A stretch of DNA of 64,000 nt from Pochonia chlamydosporia 170 (taxonomy: Eukaryota; Ascomycota; Sordariomycetes; Hypocreales; Clavicipitaceae). Of this stretch, positions 21,953 through 33,407 are shown one piece after another (the first letter of the stretch is position 1; each line of letters begins with the position of its first letter). Location of the stretch: contig NC_035794.1 in assembly GCF_001653235.2 (NCBI RefSeq), forward strand, positions 806,001-870,000, written 5' to 3'. The translations under genes and the position numbers were made by a program. The notes beneath the pieces were generated by a model, which saw only the letters and a program-made list of their open reading frames with translations, made no database searches and had not been told where the DNA came from.

Positions 21953-23220
21953 TCCTGAAAGCAAAAAGAACGCATGGAAGCTTCCACTGGTTAGAGGGAA
22001 TCTTCCTGCACACGGTCTTCGCTCTCATCAATTGGGCCCGATTTATTGGTAATGCTTAATCCTGCGCATGGCTACAGCTTGCACGGCAGACTGCACATTC
22101 TTTTCACTACAAAAAACAAAATCAAAAGTATTATCTTGGACTGGTTTGTTTATTGTGTTCCATCCGACTCCGGGGACGGTATGACGCCATTCAACGGCAG
22201 TCGCCTTCTTGGTCAAAACAGACGCGGCGATTAGGTCGCGTTACTTTACCCTTTTCTTACACAGACACCATGTCTGTGTCATCATTTGATCTGGCGTTGT
22301 TGATATCCAGTTTCGGGTGCGGCTTGCGACTTGAACTCTTTTTTGCTTTTTATTTTTTATTTTGTCGGCGCTATCCGTGTTGATCCAGAACCATGGCGAT
22401 CACACGGGGGTTATGGGAATACAATATACAGGTGGCTTGTACACGCTTCTTAAGCGCGCCTCATGATTTGGTTTCACTTCATCTTCATATGGCAGCGGAC
22501 TACCCCAGGTCTGCACGTTGCCTCTCTCAAGCACCTCGACTCCCTGGTCCACCAGAGACACACCTGAGGTGTTACAAGCACAATCTCAAGGGGTTGTAGT
22601 TTGTAGTACCTGGATGGACTAGGGAGACCCGATGCCTGTTCATACTTTTTTGGCGGCGTTTATCCAAGGGAAGACATGTGTATTTGGTTTTTTATGAATT
22701 GTTTTATCACAGAGATGCGATGGCCACGCGATGCAATCAGAGATGAGAGAGATATCACCAAAAAATTTTCCCCAAGCAACGCGGTTTTCGTTGCTTCGGA
22801 AAAAGTACCAAACAAAAAAGGGTTTGCGTACACTGGGCGGCTTTTTAGGGACGTATATAGCTTCTAGGCATGGAAGTGTTATCATGCATCTGACCGACGT
22901 GCTCTCTTGGGGCCTGCGGTGAGGGATATTTTGGGTATAGGAATTGATACCATTTTGCCAAGCAGTTATGCTCCTCTTGCGTGATACAACAGTGTCCCGC
23001 ATAAATTACCGCTGATGATGCCGATTTCACATCTGAGACCCTTGTGTGTTTCCTGTACGATCCATGACCCTTGTTGCCAGGGATGCAGATTCTGTAGATC
23101 TGTTTGGGGTTGGAGTATAATGAAATGGAAATGCCTATTGTGTTCCCTTTAATACCGCTCGCTGTCTTAAAATACATGAAATGAATATCCCGTCCCGCCG
23201 TATCCCTGAAATGAGAATGC
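21953..23220. other. Intergenic between convergent genes
   Basis: About 1.27 kb between the 3' ends of the C2H2 gene and the BPL_N-like gene. AT-rich runs near 22340 resemble 3' UTR DNA. No gene was recognised. Confidence 0.6.
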
Positions 23221-24566
23221 TCATATTAACAAGTATGCAACTACCACGGTGACCAACAAACCCAGTGGCCGTTGGGCCAGTCTTGTGCCCATGCTGTCGT
23301 CGGGGTCCTTCCCAGGCGTTCCTTTGGAGTCGCCCACTGCAGCATTTACAAGGTCGAAAGCAATGTCGAATTTGATGCCGTCTGGGTTTTTGACCTTGGC
23401 AGACTCATCTACCAACCACTGTTAGTTTACCATTTACGCAGCCCATAACAAAGTGTTTAGGTGTCAATTGCATTTTTCAGAGGGAAGTGGTACGCTGCCA
23501 ACTTAATTTCAAGGGAACAAAGAGATGACAACGCTAAACTTACACCATGACTTGGACGCTTCCGGATGTATACCAGATAGGGCGACCCATCCTTTACGAT
23601 AGGGCATCAATGTGGCGGCTACGTTGCCGGTTTTGGAGTACCGTGATACAATGATCGTTTGGTTGCTGTTTGTGACGTTTGACAGGCCGGCGAAGGATGC
23701 GCCTTCTTGGAAGTATACCCAGCGATCTGAGATGGTTTGGCCCTGTTTGCTGTTTTTTGAGTCGAATTGAAAGGTCCAGTTTACTTGGATGACGGTGTCT
23801 CTGTCGTCCGTGACTTGTGCCCCGGGTTGGTCCTTTTCCGACTTGACTTCTACACCGTCGGGGAGCATACCCAGACCGGGCTTATTGTCGGCGAGGTAGG
23901 CTCCTAGGCAGATTCCTAGGTAATGGCCGCCGTTGGCGACAAAGTCTTTTATTGCGCTGCCGACATCTTTTAGTTCATTCCAGGCTTTTGCTACGTCTGT
24001 TGTGGAGCACGAGTGGTCAGTGAAGCACACGGGAGTATTTTTCTGTGTAGATATTGGGTCAAGGGGAACGATGTGAATCTTGCTTTTTTGTGTGCTAGGT
24101 TCGCACTTGTCTTGGACTCTTCTGCGTTGTGAATATGATGGTTCTTGGTGTCTCGAACACAAGCGCCCAACGTGTTCTTAGTGGGATATGAAATCCTCAT
24201 GTGTCTCTTTTTCATAATTTTGAAGAAAGGGGAGCAATTCAGGTCCAGAGGGAATATGATAGGGCAAGCACAGCAAAATGAGAGGCGTGTAAGACAAAAC
24301 TTACCTGGGCCGCCTCCATAGGCAAACAGATCCACTTCGCTCAAGGTCTTTGGTGTAACTTTGACCTTCTCATTGGGACCTACGTATATGACATTGAACT
24401 TTTGTGATGATGCACTCAGTAGTCTTCCCACTGCCTCAGGACATCCTTGACATGTTATAGGTGGCGAGCGCCATACCATGGCCGTTAATTGCCCTTCCTT
24501 TGGTGCTGCTACGGCAAAGCCTGCCAACGCAGCCGTTGCAAGTAGGGTTGGAACGAGAGAATGCAT
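23221..24566 (-). CDS. Secreted BPL_N / GATase1-like protein
   Basis: Three exons (24566-24305, 23996-23544, 23408-23221; introns of 308 and 135 nt with CTGAC and CTAAC branch sites) encode 300 residues. Residues 1-20 are a signal peptide (MHSLVPTLLATAALAGFAVA). The mature part is a class I amidotransferase-like fold of the biotin-protein-ligase N-terminal (BPL_N) type: a YGGGPD loop at residue 83, a nucleophile-elbow motif GICLGA with Cys117, and HPEA with His231 and Glu233. The last 18 residues are hydrophobic (LLVTVVVAYLLI at the end), fitting a GPI-anchor signal or membrane tail. The Cys-His-Glu triad looks intact, but a secreted, anchored amidotransferase-like protein has no obvious substrate, and the family is uncharacterised as far as I know. 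The second acceptor was chosen because it gives the family-like HPEASKSWYE. Confidence 0.88.
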
Positions 24567-26627
24567 GGTTCTGAATTTGGTCGCGTATCTTTCGTCCGCG
24601 TCGGCCCGCCTCCCTTGAACAAGGTAGTTGATATACCTTTGGGGTTGTCTCTGGTGAGATCCCGGTTGGCAAGCGTGTTCAGCTAAGCTGGCGATATTCA
24701 CGCTAGCCCAGTGCCGCCGTCAAGAAATTACTCGTCACGTCTTATCGTCCCTCGTGTGTTGCACCGAGACTGGGTCGTAGTCGTGGTTCCGTAATTCAGC
24801 GTCTGTCGCTCGGTGGCAGCCGCCCACGATTTAATTGCCTGTCTCACCCTGCAAGGGCAAACGCGCCAGCGAGAAAGTTGTGATGAGACCCTCGTGCGGG
24901 CGATGTTTCTCGTCTCTTCTCCACAGACTCCGAAGGAGAGTAGTTGACTTCAATTGCGTCGGGAGGGTCGCGCAGGTTGGTCTATGTCATTGGCAAGGGC
25001 GGCTACTGTCGAAGAAGGCGAATGAAACGGCAGACGTCGTGAGGCTAAAGCTGTGATGACTTAGAATCATGTTTTGTGTCAGTGTTGTGTATGAATTTGG
25101 ATGAATAGGACTTGTGGAAGAAAAGTGAGTGAATACGCCGACGACAACATGGCTCCAAGAGGCTGTACAGGCGAGGTGCGTGACCAAGGTCTCATATATA
25201 GTGCTTGCTCCCTATCAATCCATCTTGAAGAAATAGCCAAAAGGAAACCGTGGTCATTGCCCGATCGGCAGGAGAAATCAAAATTGCCGGAAATGAAGCC
25301 GTTGCCGAACTTGACCATGGTTCTTGAGCCGCAACGCCACGCAGTTGCCTCAAAGCTTGTCGGCGACTTAGAAGTCGTATTGGGAGCCACATGCGACAGA
25401 AAAAGGAACCAACTGACAGAAACAGTATGTACGTACTGCGACAGCAATGCAGACTTGGCTAGTATAGTATTGATGCAATGAAACAAGCTCGAATCGTGAG
25501 TATCGTCAAGCGTTATGAATTCTCAAGATGTAGATCAGTCATTCGTCAATGTCGTTGTAGGGTAAGGAGATGGGTCGTCGCTGCTGCCGTCGTTTTACAA
25601 GAAGCATACAAGGGACATGGAACTCGATTTTGGTCTTGGCAACAACTTGACTTATATTGTGTCAACCTGGCATGTCTGGTGCTCCTTCCGCACTGCACCA
25701 TACCCCAGCCATCCTGTGCTCGGTTCCCTTTGTAGAAGGCAGTACAGTATCTGGTTGGCTCCTTCCTTTTTGTCATGTCTGGTCTTGTCTGGTCTGGTCC
25801 GTGCCATCTGGTGCCGTCTGGTGATGACTCCAAACAACAAATGTCTTATGCTCCGCCACACTCGGAAAATTCATATAATAATAAGGCTCGAAGCGCCAAA
25901 TCAATGTCCGTGCTGTCATCGTCAGCCAACTAATTTACACATCAAGGTACAGTACCGGTCGGCATTTTCCCGATGCATCATCTAGACTGCGCCTCCTATT
26001 AGGCGGCAGTTGGTCCCCTTTGAGATTTCAACCTTGGTTCATCCCAGGCAATCACAATCCACCAAAGGTCAAGTGTTTGCTGCCCTGTCCTGGACAAATC
26101 GTTTTGGTCTGGTCCGGCCCGATAATCCCATGTCGTTGGGCATTGCGCAATGGCATAATTATTGTTTCATTTCTGCACGCCGTGTCTGCTGTGCTGTACT
26201 CTAATTCACGCCTAGCAAGCGATGATACAATGGACGCCGATTGCACAGCCTCTTGGTACTTTTGGAGGCCGCTTTTGCCCCAGCCCTGCTTGCTTTAAAA
26301 TGGTCACTGCAAACTCATTGGACTAACTGAGTGAGACCATGGGACCAGTGAATGCAGCCCAGTGACATCGACGGCGAAAAACACCTCGTCTGTCTCATGA
26401 GTGACGTCCTATCGCAATACGGAGTACGGAGTTGATGTCGTGCAAACGGGGCGTGGTCTGATGCCGGCAACTTTTGTTGTTATTATGGTCTGGTTTCTTT
26501 CTCAGAAGCTCTTCATATTCTGCCTCTACACAACAACACTCTTCATAATTCATGAGCGATTTAGCCCATATTAATTTACCGCATCATTACCACGCCATAC
26601 AAATCTTCATTCAATGTTGCTCCATAA
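24567..26627. other. Intergenic, no gene seen
   Basis: About 2.1 kb upstream of the BPL_N-like gene and downstream of acetate kinase. It contains CT/TG-rich imperfect repeats such as TCTGGTCTTGTCTGGTCTGG near 25780. No coding or RNA signal was recognised. Confidence 0.6.
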
Positions 26628-27949
26628 TCACTTCCATAACTCATCCTTGTCAGTAGCAGCTTTGGCCATTTCGAGCTGCTCGTCCGTTTGACAAACTAGC
26701 ACCCGGTGCCGTGCTTGTTCTGAACTTATCTCCTCGACCACTCCCGCAGGTTCAGCAGAGTTACGCCTTTGATCAACGGAAAATCCCAGACACCCCGTAC
26801 GACGCACGACTTCGTCCCGAAAACGGGCGCTCTTCTCACCAATTCCACCCGCAAACACAAGTGCATCGACCTTGCCCTCGAGAGAGACGTAGTAGCTGCC
26901 GACGAACCCGGATACTCGGTCGACGAAAATGTCAAAAGCTAACTTGTGCTTAGGCTCATCAGAGCCTGCAATGATGCCAAAATCCGTCGTGCCAGTCAGC
27001 GCTTTCCACCCGCTTTGCTTATTGAGAATCTCTTCTGCTCTAGAAATGTGAAGGTGTTCGGTAGAAGCGGGTGAGAGTTTGCCGACATCGCTTGCATAGT
27101 GAAAGACGAGACTAAAGCTCACTGTTAGCTACATGTCTTACAGATACTTCATGTCAGTTGTCTCGAGTTTGCTGTCCTGACGTACCTAGGATCAACGCTA
27201 CCACTTCGAGTTGCACCCGGCAGTCCCGCCAAAGGCGTCAATCCCATGCTCGTATCCCAACTCTTGCCAGCTTTGATAGCACAGGCACTGGCGCCACTAC
27301 CGAGATGAAGGGCAATCATGTTGAGTTTACTGACATCTTTGTTGAGAAACTCGGCAACTGATCGAGTGATGAAGGCGTAGCTTAGGCCGTGGAATCCATA
27401 CTTGCGCAGCCGGTTTTTCTCCGCAATCTCTTGGTCGATTGGATATGTGCAAATATGAGGCGGTATAGTCGTATGAAACTGGGAGTCGAAGCAAGCAATA
27501 TTGGTAGCCTCAGGGAGCTGTTTCATACAAGACTCTACAATACCGAGAGCTGCCCCATTGTGTAATGGTGCAAGATCGCTAAGCTCCTCGAGGTGATGAT
27601 ATGTATCTTGCGTAATGGTGCGTGACTCAGTGTAGTCACCGCCGTGAACAATTCGGTGGCATGCAATTGACAGATCCTTCTTGGAAGTGATTTCTCGCAG
27701 CTCGGCGTCATTGATGAGTGTCTCCAAGAGAAACGAGAAAGCGCCATCTTGTCCCTGAATGTTTTGGCTAACTTGTCCGTCTTTGACAATGGTTTTGTCG
27801 TATCTCGAGTATTTCAACTTTGCCGGTGGTGCTGTTAGACCACTGACTTGAGCCTCAGCAATCTGACGCGGATTCGCATTTCTCTCTGCTGAATATGCCG
27901 ATATCTTGACTGAGCTGGACCCAGCATTGATGGAGAGGATAATCTTCAT
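26628..27949 (-). CDS. Acetate kinase
   Basis: Two exons (27949-27186 and 27111-26628; a 74-nt intron with a CTAAC branch) encode 415 residues, the usual fungal length. Hallmarks of the ASKHA-fold acetokinase family are NAGSSSVK (residues 8-15), the catalytic-region segment FDSQFHTTIPP, the phosphate-binding HLGSGASACAIKAGKSWDTS and, across the intron, SGSVDPSLVFHY, then VFAGGIGEKSARFRDEVV near the C-terminus. The enzyme interconverts acetyl phosphate + ADP and acetate + ATP in the cytosol. In fungi it works with phosphoketolase, which makes acetyl phosphate from sugar phosphates; that partner is not in this window. The start at 27949 gives the canonical MKIILSINAGSSS; an upstream in-frame ATG would add 24 unlikely residues. 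Confidence 0.95.
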
Positions 27950-28551
27950 GGCAGACGCAAATGTGAAGTGTGCGTTACAATGTTTGAGAACCAACCCGCT
28001 AGAGGAGACTGAATGAGGCAAAGCAGGAAGGTCTCTCGAATTTGGTACAGAAGTAATTGAAAAAGAAGGTCATGCCATTGAGGTGTGGTTACCTTATGGG
28101 ACGGCGCCAGCAACATGTATGATGTGATGTCAATACTTGACATGTATGTAAGTCAAGCTGCATGCGTTAGGTGGGGTCAAGTCCAATTGAGACTCGACTT
28201 TTGGGCACGCCACAGCACAGAGCCATCTTCCATGACCTTTGTGAAGAATGAGGGGCAGATGCCAGCATGGGGCCAGGAATTTTTGAGTTCACCCCGATGG
28301 CTTTGCAAGTGGGAACGTAAGTCTGATGTTATGCCACCTCCCCGACGTATCCGAGACCTGCCAACTCCAGACAATAGAATCGTTTGTAACGTCCAATGGC
28401 AGTCCTCCAATTCTTCAGCTTGTCAAAACCTATTGTTTTACGTATCTGACTTGCTCGTGGAAACTTCCCGTTTTGTTATCTCCATAGCTGCTGGACATTT
28501 CAGCTTTGAAGACATAAAATTCGTGATACCTTTGCTTATGGCGAGCGTTTC
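27950..28551. other. Short intergenic region, acetate kinase promoter
   Basis: About 600 bp between the upstream unknown gene's stop and the acetate kinase start, both on the minus strand. It must contain the acetate kinase promoter. No clear TATA box or other site was recognised. Confidence 0.6.
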
Positions 28552-29997
28552 TCAACCTCGCTCATCCGAATCTGGAGGCTCAGCAACTGGCTCGAGTGTG
28601 CGCGTCCAATCAGGAGATTCAAGCTCAACCGCTTGACCTGGAAGCATCTGAGGTGAAGGCAATTCAAAATGATTCGGGGGAAAGGGGACCCCTTGGAAGT
28701 CTCGATCAGTGCTGTGAGCGTACAGCCACATTTCCAGAAATCGTCGATAATCTGTAAGCTGTTGTTAGGCGCCAATATGTAAAGGCTTTAAATCATGCCT
28801 GGCGGTACAGCAAAAACCTACCTTGACGGCTGCTGAACTGAATAGACAGGTAACGTATATCGATGGGCTGTTGGGATGACGGACTTGACTCTGAGCTGCT
28901 CTGACTAACATGGCCGCCTGTTGATCGCACTCTTGGTCGTACTCCCCGAGCAAATGAGAATCTTCGTTGAGGTGGCTCATCAGGGGCGCTCCCTCGCCGG
29001 CTTCGAACATTGAGCTTCAACTGTTTCGCCCGATCGTCACGACCTCGCAGTTCTCCGTCAAATATGTGCACATCGTACTCGCGATACTGACCATCCGTCT
29101 TGTTTGCCAGGACACTCAGAGAGTGAAACGTCGTGTATCGGTCGCGCCACATCTTGAGACGTTGAATTGCTCCAATTCCCTTGACCTTGCCAAAGCCATC
29201 TGTTCGGCCATGCACATTAGTCCATACCACATCCACGTCATAAAAGTCGATCATGTCTTTTCGACGCAAATCACCCTGAAACTGAGTAGAACCATCGACC
29301 GTTGTGAATTCGTATCTGACTTGAATATATTGGTCATGTATGCAAATCCCTTCGTCTGAGATGTAACGGATACGATGCGGCTCGGGGAAGGTCAGGTAGC
29401 GCTCCATGTCCGAAGCATCGTGATACTGCCGATGCCGAGAGTGAAGGGTATGTGGGTGTATTTCTGACGGAATATCTGATGGCACTGTTTCATACAAGTT
29501 AGAAACGAGGGAGGACTCGTAAACGTGCAACGTCCGCAAAAGGCTAACAAGCTAGCCAGAGGGTACATACAGTAATGTTCTAGCAGCTCGTTTTGGTAGC
29601 TGCATTGCCACAAGACTCGTCTCTGTTCGGAGCCGATGACTTCCCATGGTCCCAGGTATACAGTGCGCTCGTCTGGTGTATCTTGAAATAGAGTTCTGGA
29701 GAGCTGGTTAGTTTCCAAGAGATATATGCAGTGCACACTTGTGCTAAACGTGCGCAAAGTGTCGATAGGTTCTTCTTACATGGTCGCTTGATATCCAGGA
29801 GGCCCCAGATCCAGCGGACGGAGGGACGTCTGGGGCGCAACTGAGCCTCCAGTCGACGGAGCTGACAGCGTTGATACACCGGACGTTGGTGTCCAGGTAG
29901 AATCTACTGGGCTAACATAGGAACGGCTATAGGTAGGAGGACGTCCGAGAGATGATGAGGTGAAGGAGGATCCGGAGGATGAAGAGGCAGCAGCCAT
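28552..29997 (-). CDS. Hypothetical protein, four exons, unknown function
   Basis: The gene is not recognised. Exons 29997-29780, 29695-29571, 29484-28822 and 28751-28552 join in frame across introns of 84, 86 and 70 nt with good GT..AG ends, encoding 401 residues. The first about 65 residues are Ser/Thr/Pro-rich and probably disordered. The middle (about 75-300) is richer in aromatic and charged residues (for example TVYLGPWEVIG, RYLTFPEPHRIRYISDEG, RYEFTTVDGSTQFQGDLR, MIDFYDVDVVWTNVH) and looks like a folded, beta-rich domain. A basic Ser/Arg linker leads to an acidic tail. There is no signal peptide or membrane helix. The consistent splice signals and codon content make a real gene likely; its role cannot be inferred from neighbours. 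An in-frame ATG 36 bp further upstream is an alternative start. Confidence 0.78.
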
Positions 29998-31280
29998 GCC
30001 GGCGACGGCCTGGTTTGCTAAGTAATACCGCAACCCCGTTCAACAGACGACGATCCAAGCTCGAGCGCGGCCGCGGGGATAAAATAGGTCATGACCAAAG
30101 TCACAACAAGTGACGATGGGACAGCGGGGAAGAGACAAGGCACAGAAGGACCATGCGCGGCGGAACCTGACCTGCAATACTAACGATAGAATAGAGAAGC
30201 CAGGGTATGGAGTAGTCTGGTGTATTCGGAAGCCTACGGACCGTCTCCGTCACAAACCATGATTCAGCAAACAAGGGAAATAAATGTTGATGACGACAGG
30301 CTGTTTGTAAACTTTTTTTCTCCTTCGTCTCTTCTCGACTCCAGATGGAGCTAGCTGTTAAGTTGGGCCGGCAAAATGGGTGGCCATTGGGGAATTGAGC
30401 CATGCGACGCACGAGCAAAGGTTCGCGAGATGCCATGCTCGTTAGTTATCGCACCAGACCAGACCCGACCCGACCCAGTCCAACCGGATTACAGACGTGG
30501 CTGTTGCAACGGCCACAACAGCGACGATTGGGGCCGTCTTGCGTCCATAATCCATCCACCAAGTCCACTACAGTACTAGCAACGAAGCTCCGTGTTCCGC
30601 GTCTGTTGGCGCAAAGTTGGCTCATAATAATAGTTGACTGCTGGGGTGGAGATCCACAGAAGCATTTGATTCAGAGCCATGGCCCATGGACAGACAAGCC
30701 AGAGAAGCCATGGGCACACGATGTCGACCCATCTGACCACGGGTTAAAATGGCGAATAGTTTGGGTCAAAAAAAGGGTCCTGCAAGGCGGTGACAAGCGA
30801 ATCGGAGTTGGAGCAGGTTGCGCAGTGGTCGTCATGGAACGGACTGCCTGCAGCGAAAGACATGGGCATGAAATGCAAATCAAGAGAGGAATATTGAATC
30901 TAGTGTGAGATCCACGCACCACCTGAGAGCTTGCTTACTGGGAATGGTCCAATCTTGGAAGCACATGTCACGTCTGGTTCCACGGCCAAGGGTTTCGTGC
31001 TAGTGTCAAGGTGGTTTCGATGCGATGCCATCATGCCGAGATGCAAAATAAAAGCAGCACCGATCAAAGGTATCCCAAGTACCTGGGTTCTTGACTGAGG
31101 GTTAAATACCAGACATCTACTGCAGACTGGAATTTGGAACGGTTCAATGTCAAGTCTGGCTCAATATTGTCAAGCACGACCGTGTTGCCTTCACATAAAG
31201 GCAGGCAGGTGCTGTGCGTGAACCACGGGCCAGAAAGGCAAGAGCAATGCGATTTTGCACCAACTGCAGCTCCTTCGGGG

Positions 31281-31318
31281 CATGAGCATGAGCATGAGCA
31301 TGAGCATGAGCACGAGCA
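31281..31318. repeat. GAGCAT hexamer tandem repeat
   Basis: About six copies of CATGAG/GAGCAT, the last two with a T to C change. A simple repeat in the long divergent intergenic region. Confidence 0.85.
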
Positions 31319-31336
31319 CAAGGCAATTCCATGGGG

Positions 31337-31380
31337 TAAGTACCTAGGTAGGTAGTAGTACAGCCAAGTACCTAGGTACT
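31337..31380. repeat. Paired TACCTAGGTA palindromes
   Basis: Two copies of the perfect palindrome TACCTAGGTA, each preceded by AAG, lie about 29 bp apart, the first followed by GGTAGGTAG. Motifs of this kind are frequent between genes in Hypocreales. They could be protein-binding sites or remnants of small inverted-repeat elements; neither is shown here. Confidence 0.6.
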
Positions 31381-33407
31381 GGACCGTGCAGTAATATGGA
31401 AAGAGCAGATGCAGATGGCACTAGGCCGCACATGCCTCATGCATGTCAAACTTCCTCAAGTAAGTAGAGATAACATTGAATAACACTCATCGCCGCCCTG
31501 CACCCTGGTTTTTGTCCCATATTCTCTTCCAATGTTCCACAAACCGGAGGGATGGAGCAACAAACTCAGACCAGACAGTACAGTCTGGTAACTTTAGAAC
31601 CCATCTGGAGTCTGGGTGTCTGGCAGGGACAGCTGTCATAGAGGTGGAGAGCCAAGCCAGCTTGAGCACAAAGAGCGAAGCCAAGCCGTTGATTGATATG
31701 ACTTGACACATTCAATCAATTGTTGGGGGCCCATCCATCAAATCCATCAAGAGCCGCTGGAGGTCGGCCATCATGGCGGGGCAGACTAGCCGGTCCGTAC
31801 CACTAAACGCGGGAGAGCCGCGCACGGGGTTCAACGCAACCTCATGATGGGCTGGACGATGCACAACTCAAAACCCACATCCAACACGCTCCTTCTCTGA
31901 CTCGACGACGCTGACCAAACCTCTGTTCCCAACAACCAAAACCCGCTGCCCGCCTGAGCACCCTCTGTGCAGCTACCACGCAAGCATTGAGTCTGGTTGG
32001 TTACTGTATGAGCCGTCAACTGGTTCTGGTCTGGGTCGGCCACCCAACCTTTTCGGCCTTTGCCTCTGCGTGCCTCGCTCTTTGGCTCTGCCCGAGTCCC
32101 AGCAGCTACTGCTTCGAGTTGCCTTTTCGCACACGGAGAGACACATCACAAACAGCTGGCGACACTAGTGCGTAATGGCTCGGTTCCAAGTCCTGGTTGA
32201 GCGCCAGACTTGATTGCCCACCTAGATCATCAGCCTGTCCATCCGCTTGCTCCGGTTCATCGGGCATTGACACGGAGACTACATTGCCTGCCAACACATG
32301 TCAAGCTTTGACGTCTTTCTCGCCATCTCCAATAGCTGCTAGGAATTTGGTTCAACCGTAAACAAAACTTGATTTGGAAGAATCAGCCAGCTTCTGCGTC
32401 GAGAGGGTTGAAATATCATTCTGTGGTCCACGACAGCCTCGGCACAAGCAAGATCAATGCACTGCAGGCCCGCAGAAGCGAATGAACCTCTATCCCGGGA
32501 GCATCATGCCTCTGTGGAGTTGAGGGTTGGTAAAGTGTATTGCAATAGCTTTCTCGCAATCAACAGGGCCAGAATACTGCACAGTACTTGACCTGTCTAC
32601 GCACTTGTCGACGCACTTAACCAGACTTCGGGAACAAGAGGAAAAAAGCCACAACTACAAGCAATACCACTTGAAAACGGGGCTTGCAGGTTCCAGACTA
32701 GTCGACGCCTTCAAGAGTTAGCTCCCACTGCATCCCCCACCACCCAAGGGTCCATACTCCACGTGCCCGCAGACACTCTTTGTTGTTGCGTTGCATGCCG
32801 CCTCAATGTCTCTCTCGATCGACTATCCATGGGCAGGTAATACTTGCACTGGGAAGAGAGGGGCTGTGGTTCTCCATTGATTTCCTCAGCTGCTTCAGCC
32901 CAAGTCGGTACCGGTAGCTTGGCACAACATGAAGGTAGGAAACCATGTCCTGAACTCCGTACCGAGTACAATACAATTCGTTCGGTGACTGGGGGACTGG
33001 CTGGTTGATGGGTTCATTGTCCTTGACTGCAAGTTGGATCGTCTTCAGAGATGCTGCCACCGCCATCGCCCCCAGACCCCAGCCAGCTGCTCGATCACTC
33101 GTCTGACTACTCTGTAACCCTGGTTCGCCCAATTCATCGTCTGTCGCACACCCAGTCTTCTCCCATCCTCGTCTCTTCAAAAATGCGAGCAAAAAGGAAC
33201 GGTCCTCCATGACCTGTGTCGTCAAGCCTTTCCTGGCGACGCCTTTCGCCAAGCCTTTACCTGCCAAGGAATAAAAACGAAACCGAAGACACCAAGGAAG
33301 CGCTGTCCGAATGTGCGCTCTGCATCACCAGCGCTACGTTTTGCGCTTCTCAACTACAAGCTTCATCTCGGCCGGGCTAGGCAGCTTCCGAGTTGTACCA
33401 TCACGAC

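Larger units (their letters stand above)
29998..33407. other. 3.4-kb divergent intergenic region
   Basis: It lies between two genes transcribed away from each other. It contains a hexamer array and TACCTAGGTA palindromes (listed separately) and pyrimidine/purine-biased runs near 30470. The longest frame (minus strand, 32803-33267) has no recognisable motif. Promoters of both flanking genes should be here. Confidence 0.55.

Noticed and set aside
31134..31355. Frames encoding His-Glu repeats or Cys-Ser repeats
   Set aside because: They are translations of the GAGCAT simple repeat and not independent genes.
32803..33267. 154-codon minus-strand frame in the divergent intergenic region
   Set aside because: No recognisable motif, no splice-supported extension, and it lies where the transporter promoter is expected.
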